Below, piece by piece: positions 51,701-61,021 of a DNA stretch of 62,846 nucleotides. A model generated the notes under the pieces. That model was given only the letters and a program-made list of their open reading frames with translations, had not been told where the DNA came from and ran no database searches. Positions within the stretch are counted from its first letter, which is position 1. The number at the start of each line of letters is the position of its first letter. Source of the stretch: an uncultured Verrucomicrobiota bacterium (GTDB taxonomy: Bacteria; Verrucomicrobiota; Verrucomicrobiia; Limisphaerales; UBA9464); contig CAITXU010000066.1 in NCBI GenBank assembly GCA_903896505.1, forward strand, positions 1-62,846, in the 5' to 3' direction. A program made the position numbers and the translations under genes.

Positions 51701-53854
51701 ATGAATCCGATGAAAACCTCTCCCGTTGCCTTGTGGCTCCGATGGTGTCTTGTTGCCGTTGGATTGACCTCACGACTGGCTTGGGCCCAGTCCGACCTCG
51801 CCGTTTATACCGATCACTTGGTGAATGGGTTCCAGGATTGGAGCTGGGCCACCCGGGCACTCGACAATACGTCGCCGGTGCATTCCGGGTCTAAGAGCAT
51901 CCGTGTCAATGCCGCGGTCGGTCAGGGTATTTACTTCCATCAAACGGATTTTTCGGCGGCGCTCTACAGCAACGTTGTGTTTTGGGCACACGGCGGACCA
52001 AACGGGGGGCAGAAACTGACCCTCGCAGCTGTGGCGGGAGGTCAGACCCTGGCGGGCTACGCCCTGGCACCGTTGACCGCTAATGCCTGGAAGGCTTACA
52101 CGATTCCGCTTTCGACCCTTCACGCCGCCCAAGCCCCCAACCTCAACGGTTGGATTCTTCAACTACAGGGCGGGGGCGGAAGTGGGGTTTTTTACCTGGA
52201 TGACTTCAGTCTCACCGCCAGGCCGGCACCGGCTCTGGTCCATGTCACCGTCGATGCAACCCATCCATTGCGAACCGTCGACCGCCGCTGGACCGGGGTC
52301 AATGTGGCTGTTTGGGATGGCAATCTGGCTTCCACGGCGACACTGAATCTGGTGAAAGGGTTGGGAACGACGCTGTTCCGTTTCCCGGGTGGATCACTTT
52401 CGGACGAATATCATTGGGCCAGCAACCGGTCGCTGAACAATACCTGGCAATGGAATACCTCCTTCCACCAATTTGCGCCCCTCGCCAAGGCCGTGGGAGC
52501 GGACGTCATCCTCACCGTCAATTACGGGACTGGCACTCCGGCGGAAGCGGCGGCCTGGGTTCGCGACTCGAACATCACCAACCACTATGGCTTTCGTTAT
52601 TGGGAGATCGGCAATGAGAACTACGGAAGTTGGGAGACCGACACCAACAACCAACCCCACGAGCCCTACACCTATGCCACCCGGGCCGCACTCTATTATC
52701 AACAAATGAAGGCGGCAGACCCGACCATTAAGGTCGGGGTGGTGGTCGTCGACGGTGAAAATAACTACAGCAATGGGTACACCAATCATACCGTCACCAA
52801 TGTGCGCACGGGCAGGCGGGTCAATGGTTGGACACCCATCGTCCTAACCCGGATCAAGGCACTGGGAATTGTACCGGATTTCCTTGTTTATCATTACTAC
52901 CCCGAGTACACTGGGCAGGAAAGCGATCCCCTGTTATTGCAGACATCGACATGGTGGGCGTCGGCTGCGGCGGACATTCGCCAACAAATCAAAGATTATT
53001 ACGGAGCTGGAGGCGACGCCATTGAGCTGCTGGCAACCGAGAACAACAGCAACGCCGGTTCGCAAGGCCGTCAATCGACCAGCCTCGTTAATGGCCTCTA
53101 CCTGGCCGACAGCCTGGGCCAGCTCACGAAAACCGAGTTTAATTCCTTTGTCTGGTGGGACCTTCGCAACGGGGCGGATACCACCGGTTCCTTTGATCCG
53201 ACCCTTTACGGATGGCGCACGGTTGGAGATTTGGGCCTGCTCGATGCCACGACCAATGCGTATCCCACTTTCTATGCATTTAAGTTGATGCACCAGTTTC
53301 TCAGCAAGGGTGGGATGGTGCTTTCAGCCACCACGGATGATCTCGGCCTTTCGACCTATGCCCTCAAGGATGGAAACGGAGGGCTTCAACTGCTGGCCAT
53401 CAACAAGAACCCAAAACTGACCACCTCGGCGTCGATCTCCATCACCGGCTTTACCCCGCTGACCAACGCCATAGTGACCAGTTATGGGATTCCCCAGGAT
53501 GACGCGGCTCGCACACATTCCGGTTCGCTGGATTTGGCCACCAATTCCGTGTCCAACATCAGCACCGTATTTGCCTATAATTTCCCACCGTACTCTCTGA
53601 CCCTGCTGTCCCTGAATGCACAGGCACCGCTCTTGCGGCTTCAGACGACACCGCCGTCGGGTTCTCCCCTGACCTTTGAATTGCGGGGGCAACCGGGGGC
53701 GTCCGTGGAATTACAGCAATCGTCGGACCTCATCCATTGGCATCCGGTGGTGACCAACCACCTGTCATTTCCCGAAGGAGTCCTGCTGGAATCGGTGGGC
53801 GGTACGGTGCGGAATGGCTACTGGCGCGGAATTTATCGACCGGAATTGAACTAG
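51701..53854 (+). CDS. Secreted glycoside hydrolase, clan GH-A (arabinofuranosidase-like)
   Basis: A 717-aa protein with a signal peptide ending at LAWAQ (residue 30). Residues 32-172 form a CBM-like beta-sandwich similar in layout to the previous gene's N-terminus (FYLDDFSLTARP). Residues about 180-560 form a TIM barrel: LFRFPGGSLSDEYHWA, VNYGTGTPAEAAAW, WEIGNENYGSW with acid/base Glu 306, LVYHYYPEYTGQ, and ELLATENNSN with nucleophile Glu 447. This pattern resembles GH51-type alpha-L-arabinofuranosidases and related barrels. The last 90 residues are a beta module (ELQQSSDLIHWHPVV). It probably degrades plant- or algal-type polysaccharide outside the cell. Confidence 0.8.
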   Translation: MNPMKTSPVALWLRWCLVAVGLTSRLAWAQSDLAVYTDHLVNGFQDWSWATRALDNTSPVHSGSKSIRVNAAVGQGIYFHQTDFSAALYSNVVFWAHGGPNGGQKLTLAAVAGGQTLAGYALAPLTANAWKAYTIPLSTLHAAQAPNLNGWILQLQGGGGSGVFYLDDFSLTARPAPALVHVTVDATHPLRTVDRRWTGVNVAVWDGNLASTATLNLVKGLGTTLFRFPGGSLSDEYHWASNRSLNNTWQWNTSFHQFAPLAKAVGADVILTVNYGTGTPAEAAAWVRDSNITNHYGFRYWEIGNENYGSWETDTNNQPHEPYTYATRAALYYQQMKAADPTIKVGVVVVDGENNYSNGYTNHTVTNVRTGRRVNGWTPIVLTRIKALGIVPDFLVYHYYPEYTGQESDPLLLQTSTWWASAAADIRQQIKDYYGAGGDAIELLATENNSNAGSQGRQSTSLVNGLYLADSLGQLTKTEFNSFVWWDLRNGADTTGSFDPTLYGWRTVGDLGLLDATTNAYPTFYAFKLMHQFLSKGGMVLSATTDDLGLSTYALKDGNGGLQLLAINKNPKLTTSASISITGFTPLTNAIVTSYGIPQDDAARTHSGSLDLATNSVSNISTVFAYNFPPYSLTLLSLNAQAPLLRLQTTPPSGSPLTFELRGQPGASVELQQSSDLIHWHPVVTNHLSFPEGVLLESVGGTVRNGYWRGIYRPELN

Positions 53855-53893
53855 ACCGCTGTTGACGTGGGCGGAAATCCGCCATGTTGAGCC

Positions 53894-54835
53894 ATGCCAG
53901 CGCAGCAGCGCCCTCCTCGTCCCGTGGATGCCCGCATCCGCAAAGGGCGTCTGCCCCGCTCTTTCAAGGAATTGACGCCCAGTAATCATTTCAATCCGCG
54001 GAGTTTTTTTCGTGAAATGGTCTGGGGGACCCTCTTTGAGCCTCAAAAGGGCTCCACCAAAATTCCTGCCTTTCCGCGCCTGCATGCGCCGGAGTTGGCG
54101 CTCACCTGGATCGGCCACGCCTCGTTCCTGCTGCAGTTCTCCAGCCTCAACGCCATCATCGATCCCAATTTCGCCAACTGGCTGTTTTTCCTGAAGCGCT
54201 TGAAGCGTCCAGGTCTTCGCGTGAGGGACCTGCCGCCCATCGATCTGGTGCTCCTCACCCACGCCCATTTTGACCACTTCCACAAGCCGAGCCTCCGCCG
54301 ACTGCCTTCGCCGCGGATCGCAGTGATGCCCTGGGGATGTGGTTCCCTGGCCCGCCGCCTGGGCTTCGAACGGGTGGTGGAGCTCCAGTGGTGGGAAACA
54401 TTTGGGCACGACGACTGGAAGGTCACCCTCGTGCCCGCCCAACATTGGGGTGCCCGGACACTCCGAGACGCCCACCGCGGCTGGGGGGGATTCATCATCG
54501 AATGCCAGGGGCGGTGTGTTTACCACGCCGGGGATTCCGCCTACTTCGACGGCTTTGCTGAAATTGGCCGACGCTGCAACCCTGAGCTGGCGCTATTACC
54601 CATCGGTGCCTATTATCCCGATACATTTCGGCACGTGCACATGGGGCCCGATGACGCCGTTCGGGCCTTTCGCGATCTGGGTTCGCGCTGGCTTATCCCA
54701 ATGCACTTTGGCAGCTTCAAGCTGAGCTTTGAGTCCATGGAAGAACCCGAACGTTGGCTGCGTGAATTGGCGGAGGCACAACGGTTGACGCCCCAACTGC
54801 GGGTCATGGAAGAGGGTGTGCCGGAACGGTTCTAA
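53894..54835 (+). CDS. MBL-fold metallo-hydrolase (NAPE-PLD/UlaG-like)
   Basis: A 313-aa protein. LTWIGHASFLLQFSSLNAII and IDPNFANWL match the UlaG/NAPE-PLD subgroup. LVLLTHAHFDHFHKPSLRRL is the HxHxDH zinc motif, VPAQHWGART gives the third His, and CVYHAGDSAYF the bridging Asp. GPDDAVRAFRDLGSRWLIPMHFG ends with the last His. It likely hydrolyses a phosphodiester or lactone; the exact substrate is unknown. It does not look exported. Confidence 0.85.
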   Translation: MPAQQRPPRPVDARIRKGRLPRSFKELTPSNHFNPRSFFREMVWGTLFEPQKGSTKIPAFPRLHAPELALTWIGHASFLLQFSSLNAIIDPNFANWLFFLKRLKRPGLRVRDLPPIDLVLLTHAHFDHFHKPSLRRLPSPRIAVMPWGCGSLARRLGFERVVELQWWETFGHDDWKVTLVPAQHWGARTLRDAHRGWGGFIIECQGRCVYHAGDSAYFDGFAEIGRRCNPELALLPIGAYYPDTFRHVHMGPDDAVRAFRDLGSRWLIPMHFGSFKLSFESMEEPERWLRELAEAQRLTPQLRVMEEGVPERF

Positions 54836-54884
54836 CCCTTGATGCCTACAAATCGTCCACTAGTTTACTAGCAACATTACTGCT

Positions 54885-55121
54885 ATGCCCATTTACGAAT
54901 TTCACTGCGATGACTGCGGTCAGGAGAACGAAATCCTGGTGCGCTCCCGCCAATGGGAGGGTACTCCGTGTCCCGCCTGCGGTTCGACCCGTCTAACCAA
55001 GATTCTCTCGACCTTCGCCGCTTCCGTTGCCGGTGGCAGCTCCGGTGGGGCCGGCCCAACCTGCTCCGGAGTCCCCAGGTCCTGCGGAATGTGCGGCACC
55101 GGCAAGCCCCACTCCCACTGA
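54885..55121 (+). CDS. FmdB-family zinc ribbon protein
   Basis: A 78-aa protein. The first 50 residues are the FmdB zinc ribbon: MPIYEFHCDDCGQENEILV with CxxC, then CPACGSTRLTKILSTFAAS. A second Cys cluster lies in the tail (SCGMCGTGKPHSH), which with GGSSGGAG is common in the family. Its function is unresolved, but such proteins are widespread and may be regulatory or metal-handling. Confidence 0.9.
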   Translation: MPIYEFHCDDCGQENEILVRSRQWEGTPCPACGSTRLTKILSTFAASVAGGSSGGAGPTCSGVPRSCGMCGTGKPHSH

Positions 55122-55151
55122 ATCAAGAGCACACTTCCATCCATCAATTCT

Positions 55152-55174
55152 AAATACAAAGGGAAAGGTCATTT
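55152..55174 (+). repeat. RAYT-associated repeat, copy at 55.15 kb
   Basis: A 23-base sequence beginning AAATACAAAGGGAAAGGTC, then ATTT. It is close to copies at 55663-55685 and, inverted, 57392-57414. It forms the left boundary of the RAYT unit. Confidence 0.75.
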
Positions 55175-55196
55175 ATCATTCCAGATCATTGACACA

Positions 55197-55646
55197 ATGA
55201 TAACCATAATTGAGTTAGATAAGACAGCGTTCTCTGCCGATGTTATTTGCCTCGGCGAACAATTCTCAAAGATTGTTCAATGTATAAATCAAATAGTACC
55301 ATCGCTTAGATGGTATTGCGGAGACGTTGAATCCGTGTCTAATGTAGAACAATGGAAAACCGGAAAGCTGCTACAACGCATCGGGAGTGCGGCAGAAATA
55401 TTGCGGCTTGCAGAACCGATAGTCCAATTTATGTCGGGTGTTTTCCTTGGAGTTGATTGCGTCGTTCAGCACCTTGATTCCCCGCTTCATATTGAGACTG
55501 AAGACCTCACGGTCATCCCGTTAGATAACCGATTCGTTCAAATTAATTGCTTCGATACGTCAATGTTTTGGATCGCGACGAATGATCCAGTAGTTCTGGC
55601 CGTGTTACAGTGCTTCCGAACGTCCGGCAAGTTCATGGCTGGTTAA
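55197..55646 (+). CDS. Hypothetical protein in RAYT unit
   Basis: A 149-aa protein from ATG 55197 with no recognised family. It looks like a mixed alpha/beta cytoplasmic protein (FSADVICLGEQFSKIVQCIN; LSHIETEDLTVIPLDNRF-type strands). The composition is lower in GC and different from the neighbours, so it may be an arrival. A copy of the RAYT repeat lies on each side. Confidence 0.5.
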   Translation: MITIIELDKTAFSADVICLGEQFSKIVQCINQIVPSLRWYCGDVESVSNVEQWKTGKLLQRIGSAAEILRLAEPIVQFMSGVFLGVDCVVQHLDSPLHIETEDLTVIPLDNRFVQINCFDTSMFWIATNDPVVLAVLQCFRTSGKFMAG

Positions 55647-55662
55647 GCGACCGGTTTCTTGT

Positions 55663-55685
55663 AAATACAGAGGGACAGGTCATTT
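55663..55685 (+). repeat. RAYT-associated repeat, copy at 55.66 kb
   Basis: Begins AAATACAGAGGGACAGGTC, then ATTT, in the same orientation as the copy at 55152. It lies between the two small hypothetical genes. Confidence 0.75.
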
Positions 55686-55691
55686 GCAATT

Positions 55692-56177
55692 ATGATCACA
55701 GCACGCCGCCATGTCTCTTTGTTCCGCTTGCGGGCTGCGTTTTCTTCTTGGCTTGCGTTTTTGCTTTGTGGGTGTGCGGCTCTATTTGGAGAGAAGCGCT
55801 CCCTGGTGGCGACCGTCCAAGCGCAATCAGCATCTCCTGTCCGCTTCAATGCAACCTTTTTGATATCAACGCGTTACATCGATTTCGACGGCCTGTGGGA
55901 CCCATCGGAGAATCAACGGTTGCGAATCTCTGTTGTTAATCGAGGAGGCTCGGCTTTCGAGATGAAAAGTCCGGATGGAAGGTTCGTTCTCGTCACACCG
56001 AACATCCCAGTGGAACTTTATAGCGCCGAATTTCCCGGTGGGACCAACTCGCTGCGCCTGCCGGTCTCTGGAGTTCAAAGTCGAACTCCTTGTGAGTTTG
56101 AGATCAAGGCTTCAAATCCGACGCAGTTTCGAAGGGCAATCAGCGTTTATGTGCTCAGTTCGTCCGCCCCAATGTAG
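55692..56177 (+). CDS. Hypothetical exported protein (possible lipoprotein)
   Basis: A 161-aa protein with an N-terminal hydrophobic stretch (FSSWLAFLLCGCAALFGE) that includes LLCGC, which could serve as a lipobox. The remainder is beta-rich (RFNATFLISTRYIDFDG; LRISVVNRGGSAFEM) and resembles a small periplasmic or outer-membrane beta-sandwich. No family was recognised. It lies 7 bases after a RAYT-type repeat. Confidence 0.55.
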   Translation: MITARRHVSLFRLRAAFSSWLAFLLCGCAALFGEKRSLVATVQAQSASPVRFNATFLISTRYIDFDGLWDPSENQRLRISVVNRGGSAFEMKSPDGRFVLVTPNIPVELYSAEFPGGTNSLRLPVSGVQSRTPCEFEIKASNPTQFRRAISVYVLSSSAPM

Positions 56178-56334
56178 AACACGAATGAGCCGCCAGTCGC
56201 CTCGCACAAATGGCCCCTGCGCCGGTGCCATGTATGACTCCGTATCCTGATCAAATCGCCGCTACATCATCACGGTTGATATTCATAAAGCTGCTATTTG
56301 GGGCTAAAGCGGCCAAAATTCCATCGTTTTTGGC

Positions 56335-57354
56335 CTAATTTGCAACCCCCACCGGCTCCAACCTCAAGTCCCTCAACCCAAAGATGGTTGAGCTGCTCAA
56401 GAACCTAAAACGCCTGGCCCCATCCTTGCGCTTGGGCCCAAACCGTTGGCGATGGTCTTCAAAGACCTGATTCACCCATCCCCGACTCCCTATCACCGTT
56501 CCATCGGTGAAGTACCGCACCCGACACCGCACATAATCTCCCCATCCCAGCTTCCCCTTCTGGGCAAACACTTGCCGAACCTTCTCCGGTGATATCCCCG
56601 CTCGAATGGCGGGTCCATCGGGTCCTTCGACTCCCTCGGTCATCCCCTCCCCAAACACCCACAATCGATACCGAGCCATCGACTCGGTCAGATTGCTGTC
56701 TTCCCGATCTCCGGGGTCAATAATTCCCCGAATCCCCTCCTTGGCTACCCGCAAACCCGCTACCGCCGCTGCATACCCGCTCCAGCGATATTCCTTCGGG
56801 TCTTCAGCCAATCGGGCTCGAATCGGATTGAGGTCAATATAGGCCGCCACCCGGGCCAGGGAATCCCGTGAACCCTCCACCAGCACGCTCTTGAAGCGTT
56901 CCTCCCATAGGGTGCCCTTGCGCCGATGCCAACGGTTAAACCACTGGGTGAACCGTTGGTTGAGCTGCTTGATGTTGGCACTCACATCCCACATCTGAGC
57001 GTACAATCCGTTCCGCCATTGCTGCCGTTGTTCCTCCGGCCTGTTCACCATCAGCTTGCGCTGACTCTCAGCGCTATCCTCCCCTTGAACCACCGCATAA
57101 AGCCGCAACAGCTCCTCATCCCCAGGGAGAGCCTCCGGACGCTGAGACACTTCCACCAGGATGTGGAAGTGATTGGACATGATGCAGTAGGTGAGCACCC
57201 GGACTCCACAGAACCCGGCGTACGCCTGCATCCAATGGACAAACTGCTCCTTCTCATTGGGGCCAAAGGCCATCCGCCGCTCCACCACCCGCGAGATGCA
57301 ATGGTAGTACGCTGGTCCCACACACGAATCCAACTTCAAGCGGGCCTGTCGCAT
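56335..57354 (-). mobile_element. REP-associated tyrosine transposase (RAYT, Y1_Tnp)
   Basis: A 339-aa protein from ATG 57354. ARLKLDSCVGPAYYHCISRV starts the IS200-like Y1 domain; VLTYCIMSNHFHILVEV carries the HUH-type His pair (HFH), and LARVAAYIDLNPIRARL the catalytic Tyr helix. The C-terminal 100 residues are an extra DNA-binding-like region, as in RAYTs. RAYTs act on short REP-type sequences in trans. Here a 23-base repeat sits 37 bases upstream of the start in inverted orientation to those at 55.15 and 55.66 kb. Confidence 0.85.
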
Positions 57355-57391
57355 GCAAGGAAAGTACCCGAGGGACGGAAATATGTCAAAC

Positions 57392-57414
57392 AAAAGACCT
57401 GTCCCTTTGTATTT
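57392..57414 (-). repeat. RAYT-associated repeat, inverted copy
   Basis: On the minus strand: AAATACAAAGGGACAGGTC, then TTTT. Together with 55152-55174 it encloses about 2.2 kb (two hypothetical genes plus the RAYT) between inverted copies. Confidence 0.75.
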
Positions 57415-57449
57415 TATTCCGAGCCCCGATCAACTTATAGGTCGCTAGC

Positions 57450-59309
57450 TTACTTATAACCTTTGGCTTCCAGCTCCGCCTTCTTGCTGATGGCCATCGG
57501 GTTGCTGTACCAGTTCCATCTAACCGATTGATCGAAAAGGGCCTTGGCTTCGTTGGTTCTTCCGCGGGTCAGGAGATTCCAGGCCACATGATTGGCGACC
57601 TCCACATGATTGGTGCCCAAGGCCAACGCCCGATCGAAATCACGGGCAGCACCGTTGGTATCCCCAAGCCATTGGCGGGTCCGAGCGAGCGCCAAAATCG
57701 CCTCCGGGTCCCGTGGATTGAGGCGAACACTTTGCTCCAGCCAATGAATGGCCTCCATTCCATTCGTTTGCCATCCCCGGTCACCTTTGAAGCTGAGTCG
57801 ACGGTAATTCTCTCCCAATTCCAGGGCTGTTCTCTGATTTCCGGGGGCAAGTACGGCGGCAGCACGTAATCGTTGTAGAAGGTTTTCATCCACCTGATTT
57901 GCTTCGGCGGCCTCATTCAGCAGCCACGCCTCCCGTGCATTGCCGACAACGCGAGGCGCGAGCCACACGAGGCAGGCGAAACCGCCAATGGTCACCAGCA
58001 CTCGACCGATACCTCGAACGGAAACCCAGTACCTGTCGGTGGCGAATCGGAGATGGGACGCCAAAACTCCTCCCAAAAGGCAAGCCAGGAGGCTGATGGC
58101 CGGAATTTGAAGGTCGAAATCAACCAGACAGTGAACCGCGAGTCCTCCCAGCCCGGCTGCGGTCCCAAAGAACAAGGCAGATCGATTGCTTAGGCGCTGC
58201 CCCAAGTCATTGACACCGCGTTCCACATATTTGGCCGTGCGAATCAGTCCCCCGACGTAGAAGAGGATAGCCACACCGAGAAGCACCTCTCCCACCAGTC
58301 CATAATCCACCAGGACTTCCAAGTACTCGTTGTGAGTGAACCCTGGGTGAGCCTGGATTTGCCAAGGACGGTACGCGGCAAATTCCACATCGAAATGGAG
58401 CGGGCCGACTCCGGTAACGGGGCGGTCCCGCCACATGGCCAACGCCGGACGCCACAACCAAATCCGGGATGAACCGGCATCTACCGTACCCTCACCCGTG
58501 ATCCCGGTAACTCGCGCCTTGGCTTTCTCCACCGAACTGACATAGCCAAAAGCCGCCAGACCAAAAACCAATGCTGCAATGGCGGCCGGCCAGCGCAGTT
58601 CGGTTCGTCGGACGACAATATAGCTGGCGAGCAGTGACAGACCGACTGCGGAAGCAAACCACCCGCCACGGGACATGGTCACAGCGACCCCGACCATCAT
58701 GACCAGTGCCGCATAGGCGTGAAGGACTTTCACCACGGCGGCTTCCTTCCCAAGAAATACGACGCCCCAAGAAATTGGGATCAACACGCAGAGAAACCCT
58801 GCCAGGTGGTTGGGATTGACGAAGGTTCCGCCGGCCCTCTTGGAATAGCCTGCGGGTTGCTGAAGCCAGAGAACCGAATCCGATTCCCGCAGCAATTGAA
58901 GCACCGCGTAACCGGCTATCAGACAGCCTACGGCTACGAGGATGTGGACCAACCATCGCACCGACTCGTTGCGCTGGAGGTTTTGGAGGGCCAGGAAAAA
59001 GGTAACGACCCCGATCACCACCTGCACTAGTGCCCGCTCTGCGACGTAGGGTGATGTCACGTTTTGGGAGCGCCAGGCGGCATAGCCCATAAACGCCAAC
59101 AATGGCCAAATCACCGGATGCAGCATCAACCGGGGAGTTGGTTGAACCCAAAGTCGACCAATCCATAGGATCAGGGCAAACGGAACGGCCAGTCCAATTT
59201 CCGGATTGCGCACTCCACCAAACAGCACGGCACTGGACACGATGGCTGCTACAAGCGGCACTCCGATGATTCTCTCCAAATACTGGTCCAATTGATCCCG
59301 GTTCAACAT
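57450..59309 (-). CDS. O-antigen ligase/polymerase-like protein with TPR tail
   Basis: A 619-aa protein from ATG 59309 (MLNRDQLDQYLERIIG). Ten or more membrane helices carry the Wzy_C/WaaL motif in the periplasmic loop: GGTFVNPNHLAGFLCVLIP, RIWLWRPALAMWRDRPVTGV and AHPGFTHNEYLEVLVDYG (H-x-x-x-x-x-x-(H/N)). The C-terminal 150 residues form TPR-like helices (LRAAAVLAPGNQRTALELGE; AARDFDRALALGTNHVEV). Such proteins ligate or polymerise glycans, including protein O-glycosylation (PglL-like). It is separate from the main locus and divergent from guaA. Confidence 0.8.
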   Translation of the reverse strand: MLNRDQLDQYLERIIGVPLVAAIVSSAVLFGGVRNPEIGLAVPFALILWIGRLWVQPTPRLMLHPVIWPLLAFMGYAAWRSQNVTSPYVAERALVQVVIGVVTFFLALQNLQRNESVRWLVHILVAVGCLIAGYAVLQLLRESDSVLWLQQPAGYSKRAGGTFVNPNHLAGFLCVLIPISWGVVFLGKEAAVVKVLHAYAALVMMVGVAVTMSRGGWFASAVGLSLLASYIVVRRTELRWPAAIAALVFGLAAFGYVSSVEKAKARVTGITGEGTVDAGSSRIWLWRPALAMWRDRPVTGVGPLHFDVEFAAYRPWQIQAHPGFTHNEYLEVLVDYGLVGEVLLGVAILFYVGGLIRTAKYVERGVNDLGQRLSNRSALFFGTAAGLGGLAVHCLVDFDLQIPAISLLACLLGGVLASHLRFATDRYWVSVRGIGRVLVTIGGFACLVWLAPRVVGNAREAWLLNEAAEANQVDENLLQRLRAAAVLAPGNQRTALELGENYRRLSFKGDRGWQTNGMEAIHWLEQSVRLNPRDPEAILALARTRQWLGDTNGAARDFDRALALGTNHVEVANHVAWNLLTRGRTNEAKALFDQSVRWNWYSNPMAISKKAELEAKGYK

Positions 59310-59407
59310 GAAGCAAGTGCTGGAGCATACCGATCCAGGAAAGGCTGAGAAAGGTCGAAGTTTTTGAACATAATTCACTCGCCAATGCTTCGCGGTCGGA
59401 GGAAAAC

Positions 59408-60967
59408 ATGGCTTTTGGGCACTCCATGAACGAACTCATCGTCCTCCTCGACTTCGGAAGCCAGTACACCCAGGTGATTGCCCGCCGGGTACGTGAAGCC
59501 CATGTGTACTCGACCATCCTTCCCTTTAATACTCCTGCTGACGAGATAGCCAAGCTCCAGCCGAAGGGACTCATACTGTCGGGTGGACCTTCCAGCGTTT
59601 ACGCCGAAAAGGCACCCTTACCGGACCCAGGCATCTTCGCGCTCAATATCCCCGTTTTGGGTATCTGTTACGGGGTCCAATTGCTCGCACATTTTCTGGG
59701 GGGGAAGGTGGAACCAGGCCAGAAGCGGGAATATGGGAAAGGGACGCTCACCGTGGCAGACCCGGAGTGCCCCCTTTTTCGGGATTTGCCTGGAGCCTTG
59801 CAGGTCTGGAACAGCCACGGGGATAAACTCACGAAAATGCCGGAGGGATTCCGGACCGTGGCCACGACTTCCAACTCCGAGTACGCCGCCATTGAAGATC
59901 GATCCCGCCATCTCTACGGCATTCAATTTCACCCCGAAGTGGTTCACACCCCACTGGGCCGCGAATTACTGGCGAATTTTATTCACGGCATCTGCGCTTG
60001 TCGGAGTGATTGGACGATGCAGCGGTACCTTGGCCAGGCGACGGAAGAACTGCGGGCTCAAATCGGAAAGGATCAGGTGATCCTTGGGCTCAGCGGCGGA
60101 GTGGATTCAAGTGTGGCTGCCGCATTGCTCCACCAGGCCGTAGGCGACCAGTTGACCTGCATCTTCGTCAACAACGGGTTGCTTCGGAGCGGCGAAGCGG
60201 AGGCGGTCCAGGAAGTATTTGGACGCCATTTCAAGATGCGCTTGCATTATGAGGACTCCACCGAGCTCTTCATCAAACGACTGGACCGGGTAACCGATCC
60301 CGAGAGAAAGCGGAAGATCATCGGACGAACATTCATCGAAGTGTTTACCGCGTGTGCGGAGCAATTCGGAAATGCCCGTTTTTTGGCTCAAGGCACGCTG
60401 TATCCGGATGTGATTGAGTCAGTGCCCATAGCGGGAAACCCGGCTTCGATGATCAAATCGCATCACAATGTCGGGGGCTTACCCAAGCGCCTGAAGTTCA
60501 AATTGGTCGAACCCCTTCGCCGACTGTTTAAGGATGAGGTCCGGCAGTTGGGGGTTGAGTTGGGCTTGCCCAAGGAAATGGTCCATCGCCAGCCGTTTCC
60601 CGGTCCCGGGCTCGCTGTTCGCTGCCTCGGGGCGGTGACGGCTGAAAAACTCCGGGTGCTTCGCGCGGCCGATGCCATTGTGGTTCATGAAATGAAGGCG
60701 GCGGATTGGTATTACAAGACCTGGCAAACCTTCGCAGTCCTTCTTCCGGTTCGCAGTGTCGGCGTCATGGGTGACGAACGAACCTATGACTTTACCATCG
60801 CCATCCGGGCAGTCGAATCTCAGGATGGAATGACGGCGGATTGGGTGCGACTTCCCTACGATTTGCTCGAACATATCTCGAGCCGGATCACCAACGAGGT
60901 GCGCGGAATCAATCGGTGCGTGCTGGACATCACCAGCAAACCACCTGGGACCATTGAATGGGAATAG
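59408..60967 (+). CDS. guaA: GMP synthase (glutamine-hydrolysing)
   Basis: A 519-aa protein of normal length. ATG 59408 is backed by GGAGG 5-6 bases upstream, although an ATG at 59426 fits the family start ([20 protein letters not shown]). The glutaminase has [11 protein letters not shown] with Cys 87, and [11 protein letters not shown] with His and Glu. The synthetase half has [20 protein letters not shown] (PP-loop) and the C-terminal [14 protein letters not shown] and [11 protein letters not shown] dimerisation segment. It converts XMP to GMP with ATP and glutamine. It is a housekeeping gene that helps confirm chromosomal location. Confidence 0.95.
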   Translation: MAFGHSMNELIVLLDFGSQYTQVIARRVREAHVYSTILPFNTPADEIAKLQPKGLILSGGPSSVYAEKAPLPDPGIFALNIPVLGICYGVQLLAHFLGGKVEPGQKREYGKGTLTVADPECPLFRDLPGALQVWNSHGDKLTKMPEGFRTVATTSNSEYAAIEDRSRHLYGIQFHPEVVHTPLGRELLANFIHGICACRSDWTMQRYLGQATEELRAQIGKDQVILGLSGGVDSSVAAALLHQAVGDQLTCIFVNNGLLRSGEAEAVQEVFGRHFKMRLHYEDSTELFIKRLDRVTDPERKRKIIGRTFIEVFTACAEQFGNARFLAQGTLYPDVIESVPIAGNPASMIKSHHNVGGLPKRLKFKLVEPLRRLFKDEVRQLGVELGLPKEMVHRQPFPGPGLAVRCLGAVTAEKLRVLRAADAIVVHEMKAADWYYKTWQTFAVLLPVRSVGVMGDERTYDFTIAIRAVESQDGMTADWVRLPYDLLEHISSRITNEVRGINRCVLDITSKPPGTIEWE

Positions 60968-61021
60968 TCTCCACCTTCGGACCTACCCCAGATTTTGGCA
61001 CACAGCACGCTTCCTCCGCAT

